Shown in pieces: positions 38,006 to 48,237 of a stretch of DNA of 64,000 nucleotides. How positions within the stretch are numbered: the first letter of the stretch is position 1; each line of letters starts with the position of its first letter. The notes under the pieces were generated by a model. That model was not told where the DNA came from, did not search any database, and saw nothing but the letters and a program-made list of their open reading frames with translations. This stretch comes from Patella vulgata (Eukaryota; Mollusca; Gastropoda; Patellidae), in contig NC_065881.2 in assembly GCF_932274485.2 (NCBI RefSeq), positions 53,330,702 to 53,394,701 of the forward strand, given 5' to 3'. Position numbers and translations under genes: made by a program.

Positions 38006-38794
38006 CATAGGCGTACGAGCAGACAGGTAACACAAATTATTATTTCATCTAGCTGGCAAAATAAAGTACCCGAAATCTAATAACACACTAATTTAACTTT
38101 TCTTTTAATTAAATATCACAAATTTGTACTGAATTGACTATGGATTAAACCATTTTGTCTGGAGCCACTCTACTTTGTGCAACATTTTTCAGTGCATCGA
38201 TTATTATTTGTCAATGCAGATGCAAGTTTGATTGGATGATTGAACTTGGGGTCGCCATAGAGTGGGATTTCAGTTGCAAAACGATTGGACAACATGGGGC
38301 AGAAGAGCGCATTTGCTGCGGTTAAATTTTAAAAATTTACTCTGTGTGGGCGAGGCCCCCGTACCCAAGACAATTGATTGGTTGTTGGGGATTCAGGTCA
38401 GCCACTTAAGGTAGGCTATGTTGGACCAAATTGAAGATGCTGTATTCACAGGCTAGGATAGCAGGAAAAGGAGTTTGCGGCAGTGAAGTTTTCAAAACTT
38501 TCTCCTGATGGTCCCTGTATCCGTGGACTGTGAACAATTGATTGGTTTTCAAGTCATCCACCTAAGTTAGAGTACATTAGATCACCTTAAAGTTGTTGTA
38601 TTCATTGGCAGAAATAGCAAGAAAACGCATTTGCAGCCATCAAATTTTGGGAGGGGGGGGGGGGTGCAGACGGTAAACTCTGCTCCTTCACCTCTCTAGA
38701 TGACCAGAGCCATTGTCTTTAACCCAAAATTTTGGGGGGCATTTCAGGCTCTGCCTCACTAACATTCATCGAGCCCATGCGGCATACACTTATG
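38006..38794 (+). mobile_element. Inverted-repeat element D, copy 2
   Basis: Starts CATAGGCGTACGAGC and ends near CATCGAGCCCATGCGGC. The body aligns with 20514-21484, including TTTGACTATGG-like and AATAGCAGGAAAA blocks. It is shorter and more mutated. Confidence 0.75.
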
Positions 38795-38984
38795 TTTTTT
38801 TTCGAAAGCTCTCTAGTTATAAGAACAAAATATATCGCACAGCGATTTACCATAAAATTATAAACCTTGTTTAAAATGTTTCAAGTATTGAGGATGATCA
38901 TTTCTATTGTCAATAACTCCGCTACAGAATAAAGTTGATATAGTAGCCTGCATGTTCACGGAAAATTCAGGACAGTGTGAATTA

Positions 38985-39245
38985 AATGAATGGTGTCTAA
39001 TGTCTAACTTTTCTGCATCAATGGACTATTAAGTTGGACAAATGCCATGCTCTGTATTATGAAGGAAATTTTTGCAAGGACAGTGACATCAAGGGTTCTT
39101 TTACGGGCTAACGTGTACACAGGTCCTTAGTTTATTGTCCCATCCGAATACAGAGAACCTTGCCAGATCCTATGTCCTGTATCAATGACAATGGTGGAAA
39201 ACATGCTGGAAAATATTGACACCACTGTAGCTTCTCAGGAAGGTG
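38985..39245 (-). mobile_element. SINE family B, old copy
   Basis: Diverged, with recognisable blocks GTCTAACTTTTCTGCATC, GAAGGAAATTTTTGC and GTGTACACAGGTCC in family order. Confidence 0.6.
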
Positions 39246-39367
39246 GTAATATAAACTAATTATAATAGCAGTCTAAGCTGTTTAAAGACAAACATCCTGC
39301 ACTATGTTCATAATGAATATTGTTTTGGATTCCAAAGAGACATACTCGCCAGGGTGAACTAGATGAA

Positions 39368-39600
39368 AGAGAGAGAGAGAAATGGGGTTTAACGTCCACT
39401 CGACACAAACTAGGTCACTTGCGCGTAGGGGTCTTTAGCAGTGGGAGGAACCGGAGGACCCGGAGAAAACTCACGAGGTTGGACAGGCGACCCTACTCCT
39501 TGTCACGTACAACTGGGGATTCGAAACCACACCAGTAGACTCAATGACAGACTTTATGATACAGCACGCACGTGCTAACCATTCAGCCATCCAACCCCCC
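39368..39600 (-). mobile_element. SINE family A with internal deletion
   Basis: (GA)n tail end, body and tRNA-like head, lacking the block with TAACATATGGTT. Perfect target duplication GAACTAGATGAA at 39356-39367 and 39601-39612. The deletion predates or coincides with a fairly young insertion. Confidence 0.92.
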
Positions 39601-39914
39601 GAACTAGATGAAGATGACGACTGTAGATATAAAGATAGAAGATATACAAGACAAAATAAATGACAAGAATTGAGTATTATTTGATGATCTATGTATATAT
39701 ATGAAGCAAATAAACAATATCAAATACAATATGGATGTCTTAATAAAAAACGTGGGACAACAGGGAACAATAAAAAAAAAAGTGAACATATGTTTCTCAG
39801 TGAGAAATCAGTAAACATAATACTAATATTTAAAGAAAATATTTATGCAGATAAATTTTGGGTACCTTAAAGTCTATAAGTACAAATAGAAATAATGCAG
39901 CTTATGTTTGTTCG

Positions 39915-40155
39915 ATATGAGGGGACTGTGGCATGCGCTTTAGATTCTACAGTCTGTCATGGTGTCATTAGTGTGGTATCAATCCCAAGGTGACAAGGAG
40001 TACGGAGTCCTGCCTATCTTTCTAGGTTTATTGAAAGAAAATTTACCTTGTTACTCCCGAAATGACCTAATTCGTGCTGATTGGACTTTTGTTTTTGCTG
40101 CAATCCAGTCCGGTTGGAGCTGACATGTCACAAAACTCCATTTCATTTTTTTTAT
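39915..40155 (+). mobile_element. SINE family A, old copy
   Basis: Much-diverged copy with AGTCTGTCATGGTGTC, GTGACAAGGAGTAC-like and TCCCGAAATGACCTAATTCG blocks. It lies between ANKRD53 and TEX261. Confidence 0.65.
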
Positions 40156-40329
40156 TTTCATTTTCTTACTCTTGTTCAAATTTGTATCATAAATGACAGA
40201 AAACAATTATGACAGACTTGGATTTCTATTTCAAAACACTTCTTTTCCATTATGATTCTAAACTCTGTTCATCTGATAAAAACATGACAATTTTATATAT
40301 ATTTGAATATAACTGAACACAACAAAAGC

Positions 40330-40335
40330 TTTATT
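40330..40335 (-). terminator. Candidate TEX261 poly(A) signal
   Basis: AATAAA on the minus strand, 116 nt past the TEX261 stop. Confidence 0.6.
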
Positions 40336-40450
40336 CTATTATTTATAAAGCTAAGTTCAACAATAACATGCATGTAAAACTTCATTCATCACAAATACAG
40401 CCTGTTCCATGTCCAAACATTGCATAATATCAACTAAATTCTATCCCAAA

Positions 40451-42942
40451 TCAAAATTGTTTTTTAATTCTCTGAGGCAACACACTATCTTGAGCATATT
40501 TGAAAAATGAAAGAAGTCCATATTTTTTCCCCTTGTTCTTGAAGTAAATGCTTACTGGATCAGAATCTGAAAAATGAATAATACTGGTACACATTCACTT
40601 TAAAACCATTCAAAATTTCTCATAATTATATGATTTATAGAGAGAGAGAGAGAAATGGGGTTTAACGTCCACTCGACACAATCTAGGTCATTTCGGGCTA
40701 ACATATGGTTCACTTTTTTTTTCAATAATTCGCTTGCGCATAGGGGTCTTTAGCAGTGGGAGGAAACCGGAGGACACGGAGAAAACCCACAAGATTGGAC
40801 AGGCGACCCTACTCCTTGTCACGTACAACCGGGGAATCGAAACCACGCCAGTTGCCTCAATGACAGACCTTATGATACAGCGTGCACATGCTAACCATTC
40901 GGCCATCCATCCCCCTATATGATTTAAAAGATAGAGAAAAGCGTAATTTTATGTATGATGAATCATTCTATCTTTTTAAACATAAATATTTTCAACAAAC
41001 CTGAACTAAGTGAAGGTCTTTCACTTGAAACTGTTGGTAAAACATATTCATTGGCTGATAGAGAAACGAAAAATGCAAAAGGTACCAACCACAAACAGAT
41101 AGTGAAATATGCCATCACCTGAAATAGAACGTTGAAGCTTAATGACATCTTATTCTATAAATTTCATTGTAATATAGGCCTACTTTGAAGCAACAAAAAC
41201 AGAGGATATTTACCACTTTCACAAACAATCATAAATTTACACCTTGCTCAAAAATTAAACTAAGATTGATATCTGCTTATTATAACATGAAAATGAAAAA
41301 TGTCAGTGACTCGTACTCGTTTTAAATCCAACTGTTTGGCTTTGACAAACAATAAAACATAAACAACAAAACTTTCAAATGGATGATTCAACATAAATAT
41401 CAAACTCTTACCTCTGAGAATGGATACCACACATTTGAAAAATGAGAAAATGTCACATAGTGCTGACCAAACATCATCGCTGAAATACAAAAATGCACTT
41501 TTCAAATATATACTCACATCGAAGTGCAATCTCCAAATTAACAAATGCTCAAGACTGTTACCAAATCAAATCAATGAAATAAAATTGAACCATTTGTTAA
41601 TTCCAAAATAACCTAATTTGTGTCAGTGGAGTCTGTCTTTCTGTCTGTCTCTCTCTATTTTTTTTTTTAGCAGCATTAATTTAATTGAACACATTCAAAT
41701 AATCACACAATTCTATGGAAGACAGTTTTAATTGGATATATGTTTACAATGACTTGCTTGCTGATTATTATTACAGAAAATTTACTTCTAAATATTTTCA
41801 ATATATTTAAATGCATTGAAGACACTATCTTTAAATTATGTATCTAGCACAACTAACCAACAGAGCCAATAAAAGATGGAGATGTCAAGTTAAAATATGG
41901 AAAATTCTGTAGAACCATGAAATAGAACCCATTGGCTAATAATCCTAGGACTGATACATAGAACGGAAAATCTTCAAGTACCAAAACTCCAATATGAACT
42001 CCTGTTGTAAACTAAAACAGAAGAAAATATAAGTAATATAATAACCATTGGAATATTATACTGCCATCATTTATATATATGCTATGGTAAAAGCAAACTT
42101 GCATATATATATAATTTTCCCTAATAATAATAATGACTGAATTATGTACCTGACTTTGCTGTCATGAGCAATTGTAGATATTAAGTTCCTGCTTAATGGA
42201 AAAGTACCAGTTTACAATTATCCTAAAGTAAGCACATGTTTGACTAATTAGTTTCACATCCTTAAGGACTTATAAGAACTTTATTACATATTGTTTCAAT
42301 GTACAGGGGGATCACGTGGCTAAGTGGGTAAGGCGCTGGCTCGCTAGCCTGGAGGTCGGGTGTTCGATCCCTGCATTGGCCGAGAAAGTTCATCCAGATT
42401 TTCCGGCGTGGTTCCCCCTTGTCAGTGATGCAGGACGGAGGGCCTGACAAGGATGAGACGAAAAACCAAGGTCCCGTGTAAACATTGGAATGCACGTAAA
42501 AGATCCCTTGGCAGTTGGAATTCGATATAAGAGTAGGCGATAGTGCCGCTGCCCGGGCAAAATTTCCCTCATAGCACACTGTGTGGCGTATGCCCGTCTT
42601 CATTAGCCCAGCATAGGAGCAGAACAGTAGGATGTTAAACCCCAATTCATTTCATTTCATTGTACAGGAAGCATGGTACATGTGAAGTTAATGGTTGCAA
42701 GCAAACAAATGACAAGATTATCAGTGATTCAGAGAGATGGTATACATGTCACACTGATTTCTGTTTTCTAAGACTAGAGTAATAGTTACGTGTAGCCACA
42801 TCAAGACAGGAAGCAAAGTCCTAAAACTACATTGTTAACTATTTTTTTTTATGTCAACTTACTATGATTAAGTATTGAATTATTTTTGAAGTAAACACTG
42901 TATTTTCTTCAACCAATTCAGCAAGGTAGTACAAACCAGCAG
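40451..42942 (-). CDS. TEX261: TEX261 (Erv26/SVP26 family) ER-Golgi cargo-sorting membrane protein
   Basis: Five exons in transcript order, 42942-42863, 42011-41858, 41479-41412, 41118-41001 and 40566-40451, join in phase to 178 residues. All introns are GT-AG. Diagnostic blocks include AAGLYYLAELVEENTV (human AAGLYYLAELIEEYTV), LQNFPYFNLTSPSFI, VWYPFSEVMAYFTICLW, PFAFFVSLSANEYVLP and the lysine-rich tail YFKNKGKKYGLLSFFKYA. Several hydrophobic segments match the multi-pass family. Yeast Erv26/SVP26 loads membrane cargo into COPII vesicles; the vertebrate protein localises to the early secretory pathway. Human TEX261 is 196 residues, so about 20 N-terminal residues are not yet placed. The first listed exon begins at acceptor TCTATTAG in phase 1 (codon N|CT). 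Introns hold SINEs at 40638-40915 and 42308-42660. The gene is convergent with ANKRD53. Confidence 0.95.
40638..40915 (-). mobile_element. SINE family A in the last TEX261 intron
   Basis: Full copy in the same orientation as the gene, with direct repeats TATATGATTTA at 40627-40637 and 40916-40926. Confidence 0.92.
41560..41670 (+). mobile_element. SINE family A, 3' fragment in a TEX261 intron
   Basis: TGAAATAAAATTGAACCAT through AACCTAATTTGTGTC to a CT/T tail; 5'-truncated and diverged. Confidence 0.7.
42308..42660 (+). mobile_element. SINE family B, full-length copy in a TEX261 intron
   Basis: About 353 bp. The head has an A-box-like TGGCTAAGTGGGTAAGG and a B-box-like GGTGTTCGATCCC. The body includes GTGCCGCTGCCCGGGC and the end is AGGATGTTAAACCCC plus an (ATTTC)n tail. 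TGTACAGG repeats flank it at 42300-42307 and 42661-42668. The 127-codon frame over it is not a gene. Confidence 0.92.
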
Positions 42943-43025
42943 CTAATAGAAAAAAAATGAACATTTTTCAGACAAAGGTAAAATATTGTTTTCTGTTATT
43001 TCCATACATCAGAAAATCAAGATTA

Positions 43026-43417
43026 TTAAAGATACATAATGGGAGATTTGATAAAGAGCTGGTAGTTCTCACTATAATATTTTAAAACTAGATAACATAA
43101 AGGGAGTTTGCTGAAAATTTCAGTCAAATTGATCCACTCTGAACGGAGAACTTAGCTCGATCATCATTACTAAAGTTGGTAAGATAAAAAAACATAGTCT
43201 CGCTTAATCCATTTCTAATTAATTCATGAATGAAAGTTGAGCAGCAAATTGGATCCTAATCCAGTGAATATTGCAGGCTAGTGATGACATTGAGAGTTGA
43301 TTATGGTCTGGATAAGTTACATTGTAACTAATGTCTAATTAATAATTTAGATAACATTTCTGGCCTAAATAAAGACCTGCAATAGGCAGATTTGGCTCTT
43401 GTATAATGAATGTTTAA
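43026..43417 (+). mobile_element. TTAA-ended MITE, copy 5 (TEX261 5' intron)
   Basis: 392 bp from TTAAAGATACATAATGGG to TATAATGAATGTTTAA; same family as 24416-24774. It lies between the first firm TEX261 exon and the candidate upstream exon. Confidence 0.87.
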
Positions 43418-43487
43418 CCGTTATACACAGGTCACAATTATATGGAATAAAATTACTGCTTATTACTGAGCGAAGTTTCTAAATGAC

Positions 43488-43664
43488 TTACTGTCTGATT
43501 CATCGTAAATTTTAAACGGATTTCTTCGATTATGAACAAACTACTTAACTTTGGTTATTATAAACTCACCTGTGTGTTTGTAATGAACTCCCGTTCGATA
43601 AAATCCATTGCACAACTAATTATCACAACGATGAAAACAATTTCTCTCTTGAAAAATTTGAAAA
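43488..43664 (-). repeat. Inverted exon-bearing duplicate, copy 1
   Basis: About 175 bp matching 45497-45671 in opposite orientation, with only a handful of differences. It contains a 13-codon ATG-started exon candidate (43608-43570, MDFIEREFITNTQ) and a consensus donor GTGAGT. It sits just upstream of TEX261 on the coding strand, so it may be the TEX261 first exon. However, the exon ends in phase 0 while the next acceptor needs phase 1. Confidence 0.85.
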
Positions 43665-44001
43665 TTTACTTGTAATTTCGACAGAGTCGATGTCAACAAT
43701 GTCTTCGTGACGTATTGGTCGAATCCAATATACCTGTTGCGGGGGTTGGTTAACATTGAAAGATAGTTTGACAGCGCGATCATTTTGATCGTATATGGGT
43801 TTGGGCGACGAAAAATATCAATTGAAGGCAATTACATAGGAGATTTATATGGAAACCATTGATCGCCCGTCCTTCAAATTTTCTTCACAATTAAAATATC
43901 ACTGATTGCACGGATACTCGTAAAAATAAAGTCATGAATAAACTATAAATATCCTATCTTCTTTATGTTATAAATAATTTAACAAGGATCATGAAGCTTA
44001 C

Positions 44002-44074
44002 CTCCGAATTCTCTGAGTGTATTTTTAATTTTATACGCATTCTTTCGATCGAATAATAACCGCTTCAGTAACAT
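44002..44074 (-). other. Alternative candidate TEX261 first exon
   Basis: ATG at 44074, 24 codons plus one base, then donor GTAAGC. Phase and length would fit the TEX261 acceptor at 42942. The peptide (MLLKRLLFDRKNAYKIK...) is basic and lacks the N-terminal membrane segment of the family. Low confidence. Confidence 0.2.
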
Positions 44075-44702
44075 CTTTAAGCGTGTTGCGGCAGCCCTCA
44101 GCGTGTCTATTGCCGTATTGGGTGCCCGGGAGGGTATATAATGCTACTAAGCCCGTATGACCCCGTAAGAAGCGGAACATTAATTCTCGATTCGACAGTT
44201 TTGACCGAAGTGTGATAAAGCCCGTAAAACGAATGTATAGTTGTGTTTGTGCGGCATGAGTGTTCAAAAGTAAATACTCCCATCCGAGTCGCTAATCAAA
44301 TAATTAGAACAAAATATTTCAAAAAGTAAAGCTATAAAATTTGCAGAGATTTTACTAGAATGTAAAAGACGGTAACTAAATACAGGAATGCGGGTAGTTA
44401 TGTGTGCGAACGCTCAAACTCAATGCCAATTGTCGTAGGTATCCAGACCACTCGGACCAAAGACTACTCGGACTAAGACCAGTCGGACCAAAACAAGACC
44501 AGTCGGACCAATTAAATTATATTATAAGGCTAGACAATATGCTATTTATTTATTATTAAATCACAATACAAAGAAGCAAATAATTCTTATACGGAATTCT
44601 TATATTTAGAGTTGTTTGGTTCAATTTTGTGTACGTAAATAAATCAACGATTAGTTTTAAAATTAATTAATAATGGTGCCATAAAAAATATCAATCTAAT
44701 TT

Positions 44703-44790
44703 TTCTTTACTCTTGCAATGAGACTCGGTATGTCCAGACTTTTGACAGTTTCTACATATACGGGTATACTGTTCTTGTCTGATAGCCTAA
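44703..44790 (-). pseudogene. Retroelement Gag-type zinc-knuckle relic
   Basis: A short minus-strand stretch encodes a CX2CX4HX4C pattern (CRNCQKSGHTESHC), the nucleocapsid-type knuckle of LTR-retroelement Gag and some other retroelement proteins. It is an isolated fossil scrap with no neighbouring polymerase. The family cannot be set further. Confidence 0.45.
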
Positions 44791-45013
44791 TTTTACTTTT
44801 TCCACATTCGCGGTATCCCCAGTGGTTTCATTCCGTTCTACCCCACTAACCCCTGGGTTACTATATATGGGGGGGGGGGGAGACACGTTTTCAAGTTATC
44901 CGCCCTTGATGCGTTAATTTAAACAGCACATAATAATACGAAGACCGGACGTTTATATGCCCCTTTTTAAACGTGACTACAAGTGTGGTTCTCGATATTT
45001 TGCGATTTGGAAT

Positions 45014-45236
45014 ACAATTATCAATTTATTCAAACAACACGTTATTATTAGTTCGAGTAGTCATATTAAAACACACACAATTATCAATTTATTCAAATAA
45101 CACTTTATTATTGGTTCGAGTAGTCATATTAAAATAAACACAATTATCAATTTATTAAAATAACACTTTATTATTGGTTCGAGTAATTATATTAAAACAA
45201 ACGCAATTATCAATTTATTAAAACAACATTTTATTA
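45014..45236 (+). repeat. 63-bp tandem repeat, about 3.7 units
   Basis: Units begin at 45014, 45077, 45140 and 45203 (ACAATTATCAATTTATT, later a TTGGTTCGAGTAGTC block). The last unit runs into the inverted GGTCCGA array, so the 63-bp unit itself contains a derivative of the array motif. Confidence 0.9.
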
Positions 45237-45496
45237 TTGGTCCGAGTCGTCTTTCTGTTGGGTCCGAATAGTCTTTTTGTATGGTCCAAGTAGTCTATTT
45301 GTTTGGGCTGAGTGGTCTATCACTTGGTCCGACTGGTCTTGAACCGAGTGATCTTTGGTCCGAGTGGTCATGGATTCTTGTCGTAATTGTACTTGAATTT
45401 CCTATGCTGTCACCCCTAATACGAAACGATATCTTCCGCAGAGTGACGTAACCATCTTCCATATTGGTATTTTTCTCTGGGAAAAGTTTGTGATAT

Positions 45497-45671
45497 TTCA
45501 ATTTTTCAAGAGAGAACTTGTTTTCATCGTTGTGATAATTAGTTGTGCAATGGATTTTATCGAACGGGAGTTCATTACAAACACACAGGTAAGTTTATAA
45601 TAACCAACGTTAAGTAGTTTGTTCATAATCGAAGAAATCCGTTTAAAATTTACGATGAATCAGACAGTAAA
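45497..45671 (+). repeat. Inverted exon-bearing duplicate, copy 2
   Basis: Plus-strand mate of 43488-43664. It keeps the same 13-codon ATG frame (45550-45588) and a consensus donor, GTAAGT instead of GTGAGT. No plus-strand acceptor exon that continues the frame was found downstream, so this copy may be a splice-competent orphan. Confidence 0.85.
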
Positions 45672-46850
45672 ATAATTTATTAACCACTATTTGTTATAAA
45701 ATCAATTGACATGCATTTCATCATATGATGAAAGGATTTGGCAACTATTTTGCCCACAAGGGTGTATGATAACTGATATGAATGTTAACCAAAGCAATAA
45801 TGAAACCAAGCAAATTATTGTATTAACAATGTCTTAAAACACAAAAAGTTTAAATGCAAAATGTCATTACCACAAAAAATGAGATATTCCTCAGTGTAAT
45901 ATATGTTGTAGCTTAGATCAATTTATAAGAATTTAAATGTTAGTTTCCATCCATAACGCAGAAAGACCAATAACTCACTGTTCATATTTAGAACTTGTTA
46001 CCATAAATCAAATACCTTTTTGTACTCAAAATGACTAAAATGGTACTGTTCCTTTTGCATTTAAACTCTTCATAATCATAGTCTTCTGGAAGGTGTTTAC
46101 TTCATAATCCCATTTCAGAAATGACTGCTGATCAGTAGGCCTACAGCCCTAAATCTGGCTTAGGGTTTACATTGAATTATAACATCATTTAGCCTTTAGA
46201 CAAATATTATAGGCCAATGTGAAAGTTACAATTCTAATGATGCATGGATGGAGGCTTGAATCTTGATTCATTTCATGAAGGACAAAACCAACATGATTAT
46301 GATTGTTTGCCATACCATTTTCAGAGCCAAGTTGCTTTTTGACAATCACTGAATCAGGTTAGTTTGTATACAGTATAGTACATCGTTCTTTTATTTTTGT
46401 TTTTAAAATTCATCTTCTTTTGTATGTTGTGCTCGACATGAGCAGAAATAAAATTACAAAACATTACTAGTAATACGCTCAACAACTGAAACATGTATGA
46501 CTATGATGATGAGGCAGATGGGATACTCAATTGATAATTACCAATGGAGAGTGTTACAATTGCAATCTGTATAAAAAGAGCTATCCAGCTCAAAAAATAT
46601 ATAAACCACATTTCAAAAGACTTCTAGCGATGTCTGGTTAGCATTTAATAGTGTGTTACATTCGCTTTAGTTATTGATTTTGACTTTTCGTTAAATTCCA
46701 CACGTTCTAGTCGGCCATTGATGTAAATGAGAGTGGCCTCCCTTTATATCGAAGGGAGCAGTCCTTTTTGCGATATTTTGGGGGAAGTCCCTTTTAGAAA
46801 CACATCAAGATATCACCACATTAAAATTCATTTTACCTTTCACCAAAACG
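45672..46850. other. Intergenic, no gene seen
   Basis: AT-rich sequence downstream of the duplicated exon copy. No exon or transposon was recognised. Confidence 0.4.
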
Positions 46851-47022
46851 CTAGTTCGATTCGTTCTGTATCTATCCCGGCTTGTGAAAATCTTATTGAA
46901 ATCAGATGTCAGTTATGTTTCGTTTTATTTTGTCGACGTTGGTACGGTATAAGCTAGTTCGATTCGTTCTGTGTCTATCCCGGCTTGTGAAAATCTTATA
47001 TTGAAATCAGATGTCAGTTATA
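46851..47022 (+). repeat. Direct duplication, about 103-bp spacing
   Basis: CTAGTTCGATTCGTTCTG starts at 46851 and again at 46954. Both copies continue through TATCCCGGCTTGTGAAAATC to AGATGTCAGTTAT. The second copy runs into the flank of the palindromic array at 47071. Confidence 0.88.
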
Positions 47023-47070
47023 TAATATATTATGGTGGCTGATTGGTATCATGTCGTGATGTCGCCTTTC

Positions 47071-47268
47071 ATAACGCGACAACCCGACATCACAACATTT
47101 CTACCTGACATCCCGACAACCCGACACCACGACATTTTTACCCGACATCACGACATTTTTACCCGACATTACGACACTAAAAATGTCGTAATGTCGGGTA
47201 AAAATGTCGTGTATTCGGGTAAAAATGTCGTGTTGTCGGGTTGTCGTGATGTCGGGTTGTCGCGTTAT
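47071..47268. repeat. Palindromic GTCG minisatellite, copy P1
   Basis: 198 bp made of CCCGACATCACGACATTTTTA-like units (17-22 bp). They read one way up to about 47169 and as the reverse complement after it, forming a near-perfect hairpin. The outer ends are ATAACGCGACAACCCGACAT and its complement. The flank ATCATGTCGTGATGTCGCC recurs, inverted, beside copy P2. Confidence 0.9.
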
Positions 47269-47433
47269 ATCTTGACCATGTTGAACATCTCTATATTCGT
47301 TTAAAAAACAACTTAAAACACATTTATTTAATCAGGCTTTTAACTGACTCTGTATACAATCGTTAAGCAATTTGATTGGTCGATGTTTTGGGACACAATA
47401 ACCTTGATTCTAGCTAATTCTGAGTTTGATCAT

Positions 47434-47690
47434 GAGAGAGAGAGAGAGAGAGAGATAGAGAGAGAGTTGAGGTTTAACGTCCACTCGACACAAACTAGGT
47501 CATTTCGGGACTAACATATGGTTCAATTTTATTTCAATAATTCGCTTGCGCGTAGGGGTCTTCAGCAGTGAAAGGAAACCGGAGGACCCGGAGAAAACCC
47601 ACGAGGTTAGACAGACGACCCTACTCTTTGTCATGTACAAGCTTGGGCTGGAAACCACACCACTTGACTCAATGACAGACACACAGACAA
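47434..47690 (-). mobile_element. SINE family A copy
   Basis: (GA)n tract, TTTAACGTCCACTCGACAC and the standard body. It loses the tRNA head after GACTCAATGACAGACAC. Confidence 0.85.
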
Positions 47691-47708
47691 GGGCGGCTTC
47701 ATGATATT

Positions 47709-47768
47709 ATGAAATGAAATGGGGTTTAACGTCCTACTGTTCTGCTCCGACTGAGCTAATGAAGACAG
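47709..47768 (-). mobile_element. SINE family B 3' scrap
   Basis: GAAATGAAATGGGGTTTAAC then CTGTTCTGCTCC and CTAATGAAGACAG; about 60 bp of the family 3' end. Confidence 0.75.
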
Positions 47769-47872
47769 TTCACATTATGAATGTGGACGTATACAAATGG
47801 ATACGAATGCAACTAAAACTGCGCTGTGAGTGTGAATCTACTTCCACTTGATCAACCATTTTCTTAATTACC

Positions 47873-48143
47873 GGGGGGTTGGATGGCTGAATGGCTGAAT
47901 GGTTAGCGTGCGCGTGCTGTATCATAAAGTCTGTCATTGAGTCGACTGGCGTGGTTTCGAATCCCCGGTTGTACGTGACAAGGAGTAGGGTCGCCTGTCC
48001 AACCTCGTGGGTTTTCTCCGGGTCGTCCGGTTTCCTCCCACTGCTAAAGACCCCTATGCGCAAGCGAATTATTGAAATAAAATTTAAAAACCATATGTTA
48101 GTCCCGAAATGACCTAGTTTGTGTCGAGTGGACGTTAAAACCC

Positions 48144-48175
<32 letters not shown>
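47873..48175 (+). mobile_element. SINE family A, full-length copy
   Basis: Head GGATGGCTGAATGGC, B-box GGTTTCGAATCCC, body and a (CT)n tail. Imperfect direct repeats around CTTAATTACC and CTTAATTGCC flank it. Confidence 0.9.
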
Positions 48176-48180
<5 letters not shown>

Positions 48181-48237
48181 TTGCCAGTTTTTTGTTATGA
48201 ATATCATCATGGCCGCTTATAATATTGATCATGAAAG

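Larger units (their letters stand above)
44427..45389. mobile_element. Foldback-like element with inverted GGTCCGA arrays
   Basis: Left end: about four degenerate units of AGACCACTCGGACCAA at 44444-44511. Right end: about seven inverted units (GGTCCGAGTGGTCTT-like) at 45237-45372. The outermost bases are also inverted (CAATT...ATCCA...GACCACTCGG versus its complement). Inside are a 63-bp tandem array (about 3.7 units, from 45014), a poly-G run near 44870 and a CCHC-coding scrap. Inverted minisatellite termini are the hallmark of foldback elements. No transposase is present. Confidence 0.65.

Noticed and set aside
42262-42645. 127-codon minus frame that reads like a protein
   Set aside because: It lies on SINE family B; the same peptide recurs at 13199-13474 and 48655-48939 wherever the SINE occurs.
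44031-44267. 78-codon minus frame, tested as a histone, 5S-like or TEX261 leader
   Set aside because: No match to histone or 5S landmarks and no membrane segment; only the alternative frame at 44074-44002 is kept, as a weak exon candidate.
47770-48210. 146-codon minus frame with an (RE)n stretch
   Set aside because: It is a SINE family A read in reverse plus its (GA)n tail; similar frames occur at 17009-17338 and 40734-40922.
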